Positions 1 to 12,679 of a stretch of DNA of 64,000 nucleotides are shown piece after piece. Position 1 is the stretch's first letter. Each line of letters opens with the position of its first letter. Origin of the DNA: Hybos culiciformis. Lineage: Eukaryota > Arthropoda > Insecta > Diptera > Hybotidae. Below the pieces are notes generated by a model. The model was not told the DNA's origin. It did not search any database and saw only the letters and a list, made by a program, of their open reading frames with translations. Where the stretch lies: NCBI GenBank assembly GCA_964007475.1, contig OZ023274.1, positions 97,659,322-97,723,321 of the forward strand, in the 5' to 3' direction. The position numbers and the translations under genes are program-made.

Positions 1-153
1 AATTGTATCTTAATAAAAAAAATATCCAAATTTCTTTAAAGTTCTACTCCCTATAAGTCCCTTAAATCTTGAATATCTTAATTAAATGCCTTCCTTAAAA
101 AGTTCGCTGTTGAATTGTTATATTTATATATATATATAGAAAATTCGTTTTAG

Positions 154-1799
154 GTTTGGTATGCTGCAATTACACAAATGTTTTTCTCACTCGCCATCTG
201 TTTTGGCACATTAATTATGTATGCCTCGTATAATAAGTTCGATAAAAATATCTACAAAGATGTTATAATCATAACAACAATTGATTCATTTACTTCTATA
301 ATGGCTGGATGTGTAATTTTTGGAATTTTAGGAAATTTAGCATTTGAATTAAAAATTAATAATATTAAAGATGTGATAAAAGGTGGTGCTGGTCTTGCAT
401 TTATTTCTTATCCAGATGCAATTGCAAAATTTACTTTTTTGCCGCAGGTACAATTTCAAATTATGTAATAAGAACAAAAAAAATATGTTCGATAATTTTA
501 ATATTTTTTAGGTTTTCTCTGTGTTATTTTTTTCTATGTTATTAGTTCTAGGTGGGTACTAAATAAATATAAATTAAAAATTATTAAAGTTAAAAATGTG
601 CTCGTTTTTAGCTCTAATCTGAACTAAATTACGCATATATATAAAATAAAAACTATATTTCAAGGTATTGGATCAAATATTGGTATGGCGTCATGTGTAA
701 TGACCGTTATTAAAGATAAATTTACATACTTACCACATTGGTTATTAGCTTTATCAATTTCATTAATTGGATTTTTATTAGGAACAATTTATATGACACC
801 TGGAGGCCAGTTTATATTAAATTTAGTTGATTTTTTTGGATGTTCTTTTATTGGATTAGTTTTAGCGATTTGTGAATTAATAGCAATTGGATGGATATAT
901 GGTAATTTTTTTCTTAGAAACAAACATAAAGAAAAGTTCTGTAATTTATAAGTCTTAAGATAGATATCTACTAAAATTTTTTTTAAATGTTTCAGGTGTG
1001 AAACGTTTTTGCAAGGATATAGAATTTATGTTTGGCATCAAAACTGGTATTTATTGGCGAATTTGTTGGGGTATTATAACACCAACTTTAATGACAATTG
1101 TTTTAGTTTATATGATAGTAGATTATACGCCATTAGAATACAAAAATATTAAATATCCTAGCTCAATTTACGGTAAGTTGTTATCTTTGACCAAGCTCCA
1201 GCTAGTTACGATAAAAAATATATTTCTATTTGATCTCAAAGCACAGAATTCTTTAAATATAAAATTATAAATAGTCTTTACTTAAATTGACTTAAAAAAT
1301 AAAATAATTTTCTGGTCCTTACATATGTAATGTAGTTAAAAATATTCGTAATTTTCTTATATCGTTTTCTACAGGAATTGCTTGGATAATTTTTGGAATT
1401 GGTGTAATGCAATTACCATTTTGGGCATTTTACGATATATATAAGCAGCCTGGAGAGTCAATTGTTCAGGTGATTAAAAAACAAATCAATTTTTATTTAT
1501 TTATATCAATTTAAATTTTTATTATTAGTTATCTTAAATAAATGTGGTTGATATGAATTAGAAATTATTATCAAACCATAATAATCTCATGTGGAAGTCT
1601 TTTATAAATATTTTTTTAAATTATATTTTATTCTTTATTATAGAAAATTAAATTAAGCCTTCAACCAACGAAAAATTGGGGCCCAAAAGAATCGCATCGA
1701 TTCGAAGATTATATAAAATTTAGATCAACTCAAGAAATTGAAGAAAAATACAAATCTTATAATTTATGGAGTAGATTTAAAGATAATGTATTTGGTTAA
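154..1799 (+). CDS. SLC6 sodium-dependent nutrient amino acid transporter, paralogue 1 (3' part)
   Basis: Exons 154-447, 512-551, 665-901, 996-1172, 1375-1469 and 1644-1799 join in frame to 333 codons ending in TAA. The 5' half lies before the window, because an in-frame stop inside the acceptor (TTTTAG at 148-153) shows the exon begins at 154. The protein covers about TM5 to the C-terminus of a neurotransmitter:sodium symporter. Recognisable stretches are FFSLAICFG and the ASYNKF turn, SYPDAIAKF, LGIGSNIG and TPGGQF. These match the insect nutrient amino acid transporter (NAT) branch, which imports neutral amino acids with Na+ at the plasma membrane; substrate cannot be told from sequence. 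It is the tandem upstream paralogue of the gene at 2822, same strand, about 1 kb apart, and both end in a similar [16 protein letters not shown] tail. Intron positions differ from the sister gene. No frame lesion is visible, so I take it as functional. Confidence 0.9.
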
Positions 1800-2821
1800 A
1801 AAATTTAGTTTAATTTTAGTTTAAGTTTAATTATTGTTTTATATTTAGAATTGAATGTTAATTTTTTTTTTTCAAATTGGATTCTTGTTAATTTGTTAGT
1901 AAATTTTTTTTTTTATTTAAACTATGTGTATACATTTTTTTGTAGTTAAAAATAAAAATAGAAGTATATTTTCAATACCAAACTAATTATTGTCACTTCT
2001 TCAGCCTTTTCGTACTGGAGTTTGAAGCAATCCTTTACATAGGTTCAGATATCATTTAATGAATGACTTGATCACTTCTTGATTCTGTATTATAATATAA
2101 ATTCTTCTACTTTGTGATTTTGTAATTTTGTATTGTATTATAATTTAAAAAATAATCGTTTACAATTTTTTGCTTGAGTATTAAATATGTAGGTACTACT
2201 TACGTATATAATTATTATGTATGTACTCTACATATGTGGATTATTTAATCTTGGATTTTATAAAAATGTGACAATGTTGTTTTATTAGAGCTAATAAAAT
2301 TATAAATTGTTGATCCCACAATAAAACTATTTTTAAGGGTGCATTGTAAGAATTTAGAAACAAAATATTTGAAAAAAAAAATTATAATAATAATAATCAC
2401 AAAAAGATATTTAGAACTTGAAAAATTAGAGTGATAAAATCTTACTTTACTATCTTTTCGGAGATCTAGAAATATGTGTAGAAGTTCCGGAAGATCAGAA
2501 AGCTATAATACTTGCAGATCGCTGCATGAATAAATAAATGAATTTCATTAATTAAAAAAATACTTAGTACGGTATTAATTTTTTAAATCACTCCAATTTA
2601 AAATCTTTAATAAATTTTCACATATAATGTACATAAAATATTCTTTTTCATCATTTTATAATCTCAGTTTAAATTTGAATAGACACGTGAATTTAATCAT
2701 TATTTTCTATTATTCACTCCATAAGTTACCACTAAATAAAAAAGATCACTTCAAAATTTTGAACAAGAACTACATTGTAATCAGATACAAATAATAAACA
2801 TAATAGTTCATGTTTTAAATC
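1800..2821. other. Spacer between the tandem SLC6 genes
   Basis: AT-rich spacer holding the 3' UTR of the first transporter (poly-A signal candidate at 1951) and presumably the promoter and 5' UTR of the second. I see no additional exon, tRNA or repeat here. Confidence 0.6.
1951..1956 (+). terminator. Candidate polyadenylation signal, SLC6 paralogue 1
   Basis: AATAAA about 150 bases after the stop codon, followed within 60 bases by a T-rich stretch. In DNA this AT-rich such hexamers also occur by chance, so this is only the best-placed candidate. Confidence 0.35.
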
Positions 2822-5515
2822 ATGTCCAAAAATACCAATGATGAAGATGTACCAATAACTATAGCTGAAAATCCGAAAAATATTATTAATGCAAGAAAAT
2901 TAAAGGTCGAAAATAACGAGTCGTGGGGCAGTGATATTGAGTTTTTGTTATCATGCATATCTTTATCCGTTGGACTTGGAAATATATGGCGTTTCCCATT
3001 CGTTGCTTTCCAAAATGGTGGAGGTGCGTTTCTCATCCCGTATTTTATAGCTTTGTTTTTTATCGGCCGACCTGTTTACTATATGGAAATTGTTATAGGG
3101 CAATTTTCAAGTCGAGGATGTCTTAAAGCTTTCGAATTTGCACCTATTTTGAAAGGTAAGTGAATTTCTTCGAAATATAGATATGCATGTTACGCTATAT
3201 GTAGAGATAAACTCGATGTAACTGATGCGCGTGAAAGGCGTAGAAAAGTTAAATTATAAGATGAAAGATGATAGTCTGAATGTGAGATGCTCGACACAAT
3301 TTTAATTTTGTTCATCCTGAGCACATCTGGTACGTCGAGTACGTCTTTAGCATAAGTTAGGTAACTTACTTAAGAACGTAAGAAATTAAAAAAAAAATTA
3401 TAGGAGTAGCAGCTGGTCAAATCTTTTCAACAATTTGTTCTTTAACGTATTATTCATCAATAATGGCTCTAACATTGAGATATGTAGTAGGTTCATTAGG
3501 TAACCAATTAGAATGGAGTTATTGCAGAAAAGAATGGGACTATGAATTATGCTTCAATTCTACACAGTCGAATTTTACTATTTGTAACAGTAGCAGCGCT
3601 TTAAAAATGTGCAAATCATCGGCTGACTTGTATTTCGAGTAAGAATACTATCTGTCTGTGTATAGTTAATATGAAACATAATAGTATACATATATGCATA
3701 AAGTAAGTACGTGTGTCGCTATATTATTTAAATTTGGATCGATCATTATAGTCAACAAAAAAAGAAGATAAATACACAATCTAGCGCTAGAGATTTCATA
3801 TACCTACATACACATTTTGAGATTTCATACACATATTCTAAATAGTTCCTTATTTTTAGAAAAGAAGTATTAAAGGAAAAGAAAAACATAGATGATGGAA
3901 TTGGATATCCTGTTAAAAACTTAACAATATGTTTAGCGATTTCATGGGCAATAATAGCTATAATTTTGATTAAGGGTAAATTTTTTGTCTTAATTTTGAT
4001 AAAATCTTAGAGGAACTTTTTGTATTTTATCAGGAATTCAAAGCTCCGGAAAAGTAGCTTATTTCTTAGGAACATTTCCCTATCTTATTCTGTTGATATT
4101 ATTGGGAAGAGCAGTAACATTAGAAGGCGCCTTAAATGGTATTTGGTACTTTTTCAAACCTCAATGGTCCGAATTATTGAATCCACAAGTTTGGTATGCT
4201 GCAGTGACTCAAGTTTTCTTCTCGTTGGCAATATGTTTTGGAACTTTGATAACATATGCATCTTATAATAAATTTCATAGAAATGTTTACAAGTAAGTTC
4301 TTACAAAGTTGAAAGAAAAATAATGAGATCACACGAAGGTTGTATGCATTAATCAATACCACTCAACTTTATTTCGAAAATTTTATTATTTTTCAGAGAT
4401 ATCATTATTATAACTTGCATGGATTCTTGTTCGTCATTAATAGCTGGTTGTATAACCTTTGGAATTATTGGGAACTTAGCTTATGAAATAGGTTCTGAAG
4501 ATATTGCGAAAGTTGTAAAAGGCGGTTCTGGCTTAACTTTCGTTTCTTATCCAGATGCTTTGGCAAAATTTGAATTTTTATCACAAGTATGCACTTCATT
4601 TAAATTAAAAATTTCATTCAAAAACAATTTTTAAGTAAGGTATTTTCTACCCTTTTCTTTTTTATGCTCTTTATTTTGGGTATTGGTTCAACGATCGGAA
4701 TGTCTTCATGTATTATAAAAGTAATTCGTGATCAATTTCAATCATTAAAATTGAAATATTTAAGTTGCGCAATTTCAGTATTGGGTTTTTGCATTAGCTT
4801 GATTTATGTAACTCCAGGCGGTCAATTTGTATTAAGTTTAGTAGATTTCTACGGTTCCTCGTTCACCGCATTGGTACTTGCGATTGCCGAATTGGTAGCT
4901 GTCGGCTGGGTGTACGGTAAGATCAAAAATGTAGTATTATATTTGTTTAGATTGAATTTTGGTTCTATATGCTTCCCAGGTACTAAACAATTTTGTCAGG
5001 ACATTCAATTTATGTTTGGAATACAAACTGGAATTTACTGGAGACTTAGTTGGGCTTTAATAACACCAGGATTGATGATTTTTGTATTATTGCGCACTGT
5101 AGTTGATTTTAAACAATTAACATATAAAAATATGGAATATCCTTCAATAGCTCATGGTTGGTTTTGATGAATTGTATTTTAAATTCTTACCATATTCTAG
5201 AATTTAGAAACTTCTTTATTCATTAATTCGTAACATTATTTAATTATTTTCCAATTATTTATTTTAGTAATCGGATGGACAATGTCAGCAATTGGTCTTT
5301 TACAATTGCCAATTTGGGCGCTCTTCTCAATTTTTCATCAACCTCAAAAAAATTTGTTAAACAAAATTAAGTCAGCTTGTAGACCTCAATCAGGGTGGGG
5401 ACCTTTGAGTGCGCAGCTAAATGAGGAATATCAAGTATACAAAAATAAAATAAATCAAAAAAATCGAAAAGGAAAAAGCATTTTCCAGAGAATACAAGAT
5501 AATATTTTTGGCTGA
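2822..5515 (+). CDS. SLC6 sodium-dependent nutrient amino acid transporter, paralogue 2 (complete)
   Basis: Eight exons: 2822-3155, 3404-3638, 3860-3975, 4034-4292, 4397-4586, 4640-4916, 4980-5156, 5268-5515. They sum to 1836 nt, exactly 611 codons plus TGA, a normal SLC6 length. The start is the ATG at 2822, which gives a cytosolic N-terminus of about 40 residues before TM1. Residues 51-59 read GLGNIWRFP, the Na+-binding TM1 signature, followed by [11 protein letters not shown] into TM2. The large extracellular loop 2 holds the conserved disulfide pair Cys152/Cys161 and three N-glycosylation sequons (Asn163, 168, 173). Later segments show [14 protein letters not shown] and LGIGSTIG as in insect NATs. 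Predicted role: Na+-coupled amino acid uptake across the plasma membrane. Donor 5157 is GTTGGT, weaker than the rest. The 63-nt intron 4917-4979 is in frame and stop-free. Confidence 0.93.
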
Positions 5516-6065
5516 ATTTATTGTATCATTAAGTAGTTAGATGATTATATCAATTAAACTAGGCTTTGGTTTAGTTCTTAAAGTTAAATTGAAATACCTA
5601 ATTTTGATCTGCGACCTAAAAATTTCAGACGTGACTACTTTTAAATGAAGAACATTTTTTTGTTATTAAATTTTTTTTAAATTTATTAATTTTTTTTTTT
5701 TTTTTGTATAAAATATGAGTTTTATATATTTTTTTCTTATTACTCGTTAATTAAGCTATTACTAATTTTTAAGGGTTTTTTAACAAGATTTATTTAGTAA
5801 AATTCGCCCGTTTTTCGAAGATTTAGTTAATTAACTATATATGTATATTATTTTTTAAATATTAAAAAAATGATATTTTATAGTTTAGTTACATGTTTTA
5901 TAATTCTTAAAAAACTATCTTTTGATGTGTGGCATTATTTAATCATTATTTTTTTTCATTGAAAAAATCAGTCTTTTTGTAAATTAGAAAAAAAAAAAAA
6001 ATATATATGAAAAACAAAACAAAAACATTTTCTTAGACTTACACATCAATAATACATTTTAATGA

Positions 6066-6071
6066 AATAAA
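6066..6071 (+). terminator. Candidate polyadenylation signal, SLC6 paralogue 2
   Basis: AATAAA about 550 bases beyond the TGA stop, followed by T-rich sequence. Chance occurrence is likely in this composition. Confidence 0.25.
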
Positions 6072-7059
6072 AATTTTTAAGCAATTTGATATGTATCGGA
6101 AAATTTATGTTTTATGCCAATTTTATTACATTATATATTTTGCAAGTATCCACTAAAAATGAAAACTTGTCTTGAATACTAAATATACAATACAAATTGA
6201 AGAAATTGAATATTGCTTCAATATTTACCGTGTGAGAGTCCTTTAATTTTTTTAAATAATTGATTGTTTCATTTAAAAAATAATAGAAATTAAAACTCTA
6301 AATCTTATAATTTGGTGAAATTTATTAACTTGACAAAAAATAGTATTAATTTTTTTTTTCGCAAGACATAATAAATGCAATTATTAAGGAATAATTTTAT
6401 TTAAAATTAATCAAAATATGTCAAAATATTAAATTGGTTAATTTTATATTATACATAATCATACTATTGTGTAATATATTATATTTATATCTAATTTTTT
6501 ATTAAAAAGTATTTTCATTTTTTGTGGATAAAAAGTTACATCATTTCTAATCAACCTTCAATAAAGTTATTTTTTGCTATTTTGTTTATCACTCACTACA
6601 TTATAATTATTTTTATTTACTATACAGAATATTTTAAATATATCAACAGAATTTAAAACTATAATTATTTAGTAAAAAAATAATTTAATTCAATATTTGT
6701 TATTTGTAAAAAGGCACTTTTTGGTTATCAAAAAAAATTCAATATTAATTTTTTCTCAGATTAAACACTGAAAATTATCTAATGTGATGTTTTTTGTCTT
6801 AAAATTAAAATTTTATTGCAATATTTATAATCTCAAAAATTTCAAGAAAATAGAAAAAAAAATTTAATAATGTTCTCAATAAATTAAAATAAAACATTTT
6901 GTTTATAAATGATTTTCAAATAAAATCCATGGGCAAGAAGCTTACATATAAAAAAATTATAAATTTTTTATAAAAGTAGTTATTCGTTAAATACTGGCAT
7001 GATCTGCGACGAAAAAACCAGATGTCGTGAAAAGAAAAATATATTGTTAACTCAGTCAG

Positions 7060-7065
7060 TTTATT
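7060..7065 (-). terminator. Candidate polyadenylation signal, arrow
   Basis: TTTATT on the plus strand reads AATAAA on the minus strand, about 430 bases past arrow's stop codon. It is the first canonical hexamer I found downstream on that strand. Confidence 0.25.
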
Positions 7066-7491
7066 AAAAAATTAATCTTTTATATTTATAAAAAAAGGGG
7101 TTAACAAAAAATTTGAGTTGATAAAATTTGGTGAGAACACTTTTTAAGTTAAATTTACGCACACGGTTATAGAACTTATAAAACTTCTGCAAATAATCGA
7201 TAAATAGAATTTGATTGTGTAAAAACATAATTATGAAATGTGTTAATATTGATTTAAGTTTCGATTTAAATCCATCGAATACCAATCACTTCATTCAATA
7301 TAAATAATTGAAAAAAGAGTAAATGGCGCCTCGAATGACTTGTCTTAAAACAATATTATTTTGTTTCCAAAACAGTAAGACATATTAAGCATCTAATTCT
7401 AAATTAAAAGATTTTGTTAATAAACATTTAGGAAAATATAGCTAACAAAACTATAAAAATTAACTTAAATAAAACTTTCAAAAATTATTGG

Positions 7492-10400
7492 CTATGAATA
7501 TCCTCGGCTTGGTGACTGTTGCACTGGTGAAGGTGGAGGAGGTAAGGGAGAAAAATATGTTGAGCTCCGAGATGACGGAGACGGAGGACAACTACTCTCA
7601 GGAAGCACAATTCCAACTTGACTATGATAGTGAGATCGCGGTGTAGGGGGTGGTGGTGGATAAGGTTCACTATCATATTGATATTGATGTAATTTTGATG
7701 TAGTGCCATTGCCACTACTACTGTTATTACCACCGGCACAACCATTGCTATTACTATTTGACTTTGAAGTGTAATTGGAATCACTCTCATCACAAATATC
7801 TGTACTACATGGAGTCGGTGGCGGAGGTTGATTTATTATTTTGTAGTGTCTATATGGTCGGCGACTTCTGGTAGCCGGACTGGGCGGAGGATTAATAGGA
7901 TATGCTACCATGCTACTACCATTCGTGGTAGAACTTGAAGCTCCTGTTATATGATTCCTGTCATAACTGTTCATACTATTACGACTTTGCAGGGAAGACA
8001 TTCGCATCGCGTCAGCAACACTTGCTATTTTTGAAACACGGCTCGATTTATTGCTACCTCCAGGAGATAAGGGATCTGAAGCCTGATCATCTTTTGGTTC
8101 ATTGCGGTTCTTACCCAGACGTGTTCTACAAAATTGTAGCAAATACGCTATAGAAAATATTATTATCATGGTTGCAACAATTACAATAATAAAAGCTTTT
8201 TTATCTGATGACGGAGCAACCCTACGTGTGTTAGCTTGGTTGCATATATCGGGATGCTCATCAGCACCATCAGCACAATTATCCCAACCATCACAAAGAA
8301 ATGAAGCTGATATGCAAACTTTATTTATAGGACACTGGAAGTCCTGTGGTCTCTTACAACAATCAGCTTCATCATGACCGTTAGCACAATGAGTGGTGCC
8401 ATCACAAACAAGGGCTTTATCGATACATTCCCCTGATTGACAGCGAAATTGATCTGAACGGCAAGACGGGCAGCCTACTTCATCTGATTTATCAGGACAA
8501 TCGTTCTGACCATCACATCTCCAAGAAACCGGGATGCAGTCTTTATTTAAATAATCGGAAGTTAAACCATTTGCAGAAACTGGAGCAGCACATGTAAAAT
8601 GATCAGGACCGCAAGCTGGCAGAGCTCCACAATTTTGTTTATCTTCAAGCAACATCAATCCTTGAGGGCACGAACATACTTCACGACTCCGACCATCCAT
8701 TGTTGCCACACAAATATGTGAACATTTTGTTCGACTTTGAAGGCATGTATGATTTTTGAATATTTTTGGTTCTGGAGTCCAAACTGCCACAATATCTGTT
8801 ATTTGTAATACTCTTTGAATTTCTGGACGCCTACCAGTTCCAGTTTTCGTTACACGTTCCACACCAGTTTTGTCATCCAACCAATATACGAAACCTTGAA
8901 TAGCTGCAATCGAAGTAACTTGACTAATGTGTGTGTCGACAAGGATTTTTCTAAAAAAAATAATATAAGATTAGATAAGGAAAACTATGCAACTCAAACA
9001 CTAACAACACTAACTTATTTTTTCCATTTATATCCATTGAATCGATTCTCTTTCCGTGAGCATAAAATATCATATCAGAATGTTGATCAACAGCTAAAGC
9101 TGTAACTCCTTCTAACTTAAATGCTAGTATAATACGTTCAGCACCGTCCACTCTCGAACGGAAAATCGCCTGTTGACTGCCGACATCAGTCCAAAATAAT
9201 AGACGTTTTAAAGAATGTACTGCAATATTTCGTGGTTTTTCGGAATCACCTGTATCTACAACACCAATACCATCTCCATCCAAACTACAAAAAAAAAAAG
9301 ATTTAACAAATTAATGTAAAGAGATTAAGACCAGTTCACAGTAATGTTTCCTGTGATCAACAATTATTTAATCGTGCATGAGCCTGTTAATAGTTTTCTC
9401 ATTATTTGGTATTTTTAATCTATACGATTAATTTATTTAGGCTCTTAAGTATACATAGTTTTGGTTTTTACTCGCAGAGTAGAACTTTTTTATATCGTAT
9501 GATTTCTATGATTATAAAGACCCTCTGCTTACCTGGTAACGTTGATGGTGTTGGTATGTGAACATGTCCAAAATAATAATCTTCCTATTACATCCAATGC
9601 AATATCGAATGGTTGAGAAACCGCACCAACGAATGGAGCCGAACGAGTACCATTAACCAACGATCGTTTTATATTGTGACTTCTTCCTTCAATCTTTAAA
9701 ATAGAAAATACATTAATTATATTTTATAAATATATATAATACGATTTGTTACCCAATATAAATAATGAGTTACTGGATCATATTCTACAGCTCGAATACT
9801 TTTACCAGACACTGGTAATGGAAAATCTGGAGAATCGGTTGTATTTGGCATTAAGCGCCCAAATGAAGTTTTTTGACTAAATATTATGTAATTTTTGGGA
9901 GGGATACAGGAAGTATTGTCCTTAGCAAGCAAATAATGTGTTGGGCATGCGCAACTCATTCCTTTACGTCCAGGTAAAGCAAGGCATAAATGAGAACAGC
10001 CTCCATTATTTGTTCGACACTGGTTCGATCCAGATTGTCGAGATGGATAAAAAATTAAAGAGCTGATATAGGGTAGGTCACGATGAACCAATGTTCTATT
10101 TTGTCCTGTTGTCTTATGAACACGTTCTATATCGCCAGTATTCCAATCACTCCAATATACATATTCTTGGTATAACGAAACGGAATAGGGTTCGAATAAA
10201 TCAGAGCTGACTAAAACTTGACGTCTTTTTCCATCACAATCAGCTGATTCTATTTTTGTTGGTCGACTTTGACTTGCCCAATACAACCGTCGAGTTTCTG
10301 GATCTAAAGTTAAACCGGTGGCATGATTTGCTGATGACACTATAGTTTGTAATTCTGATCCATCCATAGCAGCCCTTCGAATCGAATCCGAAGGTGATTC

Positions 10401-12679
10401 CGTCCAATACATGTAACCTCTTTTAGGTTCAATGACTAAACTTCTTGGCTCTTCAATACCTTTCCATAACAAAATTCTTCGACTACTGCCGTCGAGTCTA
10501 GCAACTTCTATTCTTCTTGCTTCTGAGTCAGTCCAATAAATATTATGTGCTAACCAATCAACAGAAATTCCCTCTGGTCGTATCAAGCCTGCGTCTATTA
10601 CTCGTTGAACATCAGACCCGTTAAGAAATGCCCGATATATACATCTAGATTTCTGGTCTGTCCAATAAACTCTTCGATCAGCAACATCAACATCAAGAGC
10701 ATGCGAATCGCGAACATCCTTAAAGGGTATAATGTCAACATTATGTGAACCTTCATTATAGTTAGTAGACATTTTGCCAATATGTTCCTGGCGTGAGAAA
10801 AGTAAGAAAGCATCTGGAATAACACATGTTTTCTTATCGGAAGCCAGTTCATAATCAATCGGACAACGACAGACATAATCTTTTGGTCTATTTAAACATA
10901 AATGAGAACAACCACCATTTTTAATAGCACAAGGATTTGTTCCTTTAACTTCTCGCAGTCGGGCTACTTTTAAACCCATTAGATCAGGAAACTGATCTAC
11001 AACTACAATTCTATTATTTCCAGTAATTTTGTGAGCACGATCAATTGACCTTCTTTGCCAATCAGTCCAATATAGATAGTCATCTAAAATAGTCATTCCA
11101 AAAACGTGTGGTAAATTCTCACTAACGACTACCCTTCGATCAGATCCATCCATATTGGCAACTTCAATTTTATCTGTTTTAGCATCACACCAATAAATAG
11201 TTCTTGATTCGATATCCAATGCAATGCCATTAGGCCAACCTAGCTCATCAGAAACAAGTACAACTCGTTCCGAACCATCTAAAGAGGATCTTTCAACTTT
11301 TGGTTTTTTTTCATCCCAATCACTCCAGAACATCCAGCCTAATGATGGAGCTAAAGCTATAGCTCTAGGCTCTTTCAGATGCTCGTAAATTATAACCTTA
11401 CGAGATGAACCATCTAAACGGCAAACCTCTATTCTATCGGTTCCAGTATCTGTCCAATAGAGATTTCGGGCTAACCAGTCTACGGCCAGCCCGTCTGGAT
11501 GTTCTACTTCGGACGTCACAACATCCATTTGTCCTGTTCCATCAATGCGAGAACGTCTAATTGCGTGTGATGTTTCATCCGACCAATAAATAAATTCTTC
11601 AACAGGATCATAATCAATTGCTATTGCATATTTAACTTTTCCTAATGGTAACGGAAAGCTTGTAAAATCAGGTGAATCCAGAGATATTTTACTTATTTGT
11701 GTTCTTTGAACTAAAAATAACATTTCCTGTGGCCCATTTGCACATTGGGTTTCTGAAATTAATTTAACTCCTGTAGGACATGCGCAGCTGTAATTTTGGG
11801 AATTTGTAGCTAATAAGCATAAATGAGAACAATTTCCGTTATTTATCGAACAAGGTGTATAACTCTTTGGCTGAAGTTTTTTGTCCCAAGCTCTTACTGC
11901 AATCGGAACTTCAGCTGTGTCAATCAATTCCTTCATTTCTTTAGTATCAATATCAAATGTATTAATCGATCCAACAGACCAATCCGTCCAAAATAATCGA
12001 TTATTGTAAAATGTTAAACTATACGGATATTGTAAATTTTCAACTACAGTTCTTCGAGAACTTCCATCTAATTTCATAACTTCCAAAAATCGTAAATGAC
12101 CATCGACCCAATAAACTAATTCAGTTTCAATGTCAACCGTCAATCCATTTGGCCAGAATATTTTGTCGTTTACCAAAATTTGTCGCGACTGTGGATCTCC
12201 ATCCATACTTGCTCTCTCTATTTTAGGACTTTCACCCCAGTCACTCCAAATCATTAATTTCTGAGCCGGAACAACTGCTATTGCTCTCGGTTGATCTAAA
12301 TCCGTCCAAAATAGAACTTTCTGATATTTACCATTTAATGTGGCAACTTCAATTCGATTTGTTTCACCATCAGTCCAATAAATTTTATCTGTTAGCCAAT
12401 CAATAGCTAAGCCTTCAGGTTTATCTAAACCTGATGATATCACATTATTTTTAGATGTTTTAGTTGAATTAACATTTATGCATTCTATAGTTTCATGACC
12501 AGAATCGGCCCAACAAACTAAATTTTTTTCATAGTAAAAATCTAAAGCCATACCCTCAGCTAAATCTTTGGTAATAACATTAATTGTAGGAGAGCCTGTT
12601 GGCTTAGTAATGTTGGCGACTTGTATGTCATGATAAGTTGTAAATAATAAGGTGGCCGGAAAATTAATTGATCTGGTAT
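7492..12679 (-). CDS. arr: Arrow / LRP5-6 Wnt co-receptor (lacks first, signal-peptide exon)
   Basis: Minus-strand exons in transcript order: 12679-9753, 9693-9533, 9284-9015, 8950-7492. After the two phase bases at the start they encode 1604 residues plus TAG. Drosophila Arrow is about 1,680 aa by memory, so only a short N-terminal exon is missing. The order is four YWTD beta-propellers, each closed by an EGF-like module (CSHLC/CSHIC cysteine patterns), then three LDLa repeats (about 8620-8240), a membrane helix (about 8200-8115) and a proline-rich tail. The tail has five PPP(S/T)P-type motifs (near 7885, 7820, 7650, 7580, 7530), the sites phosphorylated in LRP5/6 to recruit Axin. Role: cell-surface Wnt/Wg co-receptor acting with Frizzled. 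The first in-window exon is 2.9 kb and carries three whole propellers. It needs one preceding base (phase 1) from an upstream exon I could not find. Donor 9014 is GTTAGT. Confidence 0.95.

Larger units (their letters stand above)
5516..7491. other. Convergent intergenic region (SLC6 and arrow 3' ends)
   Basis: Tail-to-tail spacer between the plus-strand transporter and the minus-strand arrow gene, so it should hold both 3' UTRs. It is AT-rich with long A and T runs. Candidate poly-A signals are listed separately. No coding exon is visible. Confidence 0.6.

Noticed and set aside
10598..10876. Second minus-strand frame inside the arrow exon
   Set aside because: Out-of-frame overlap with the YWTD-propeller coding sequence.
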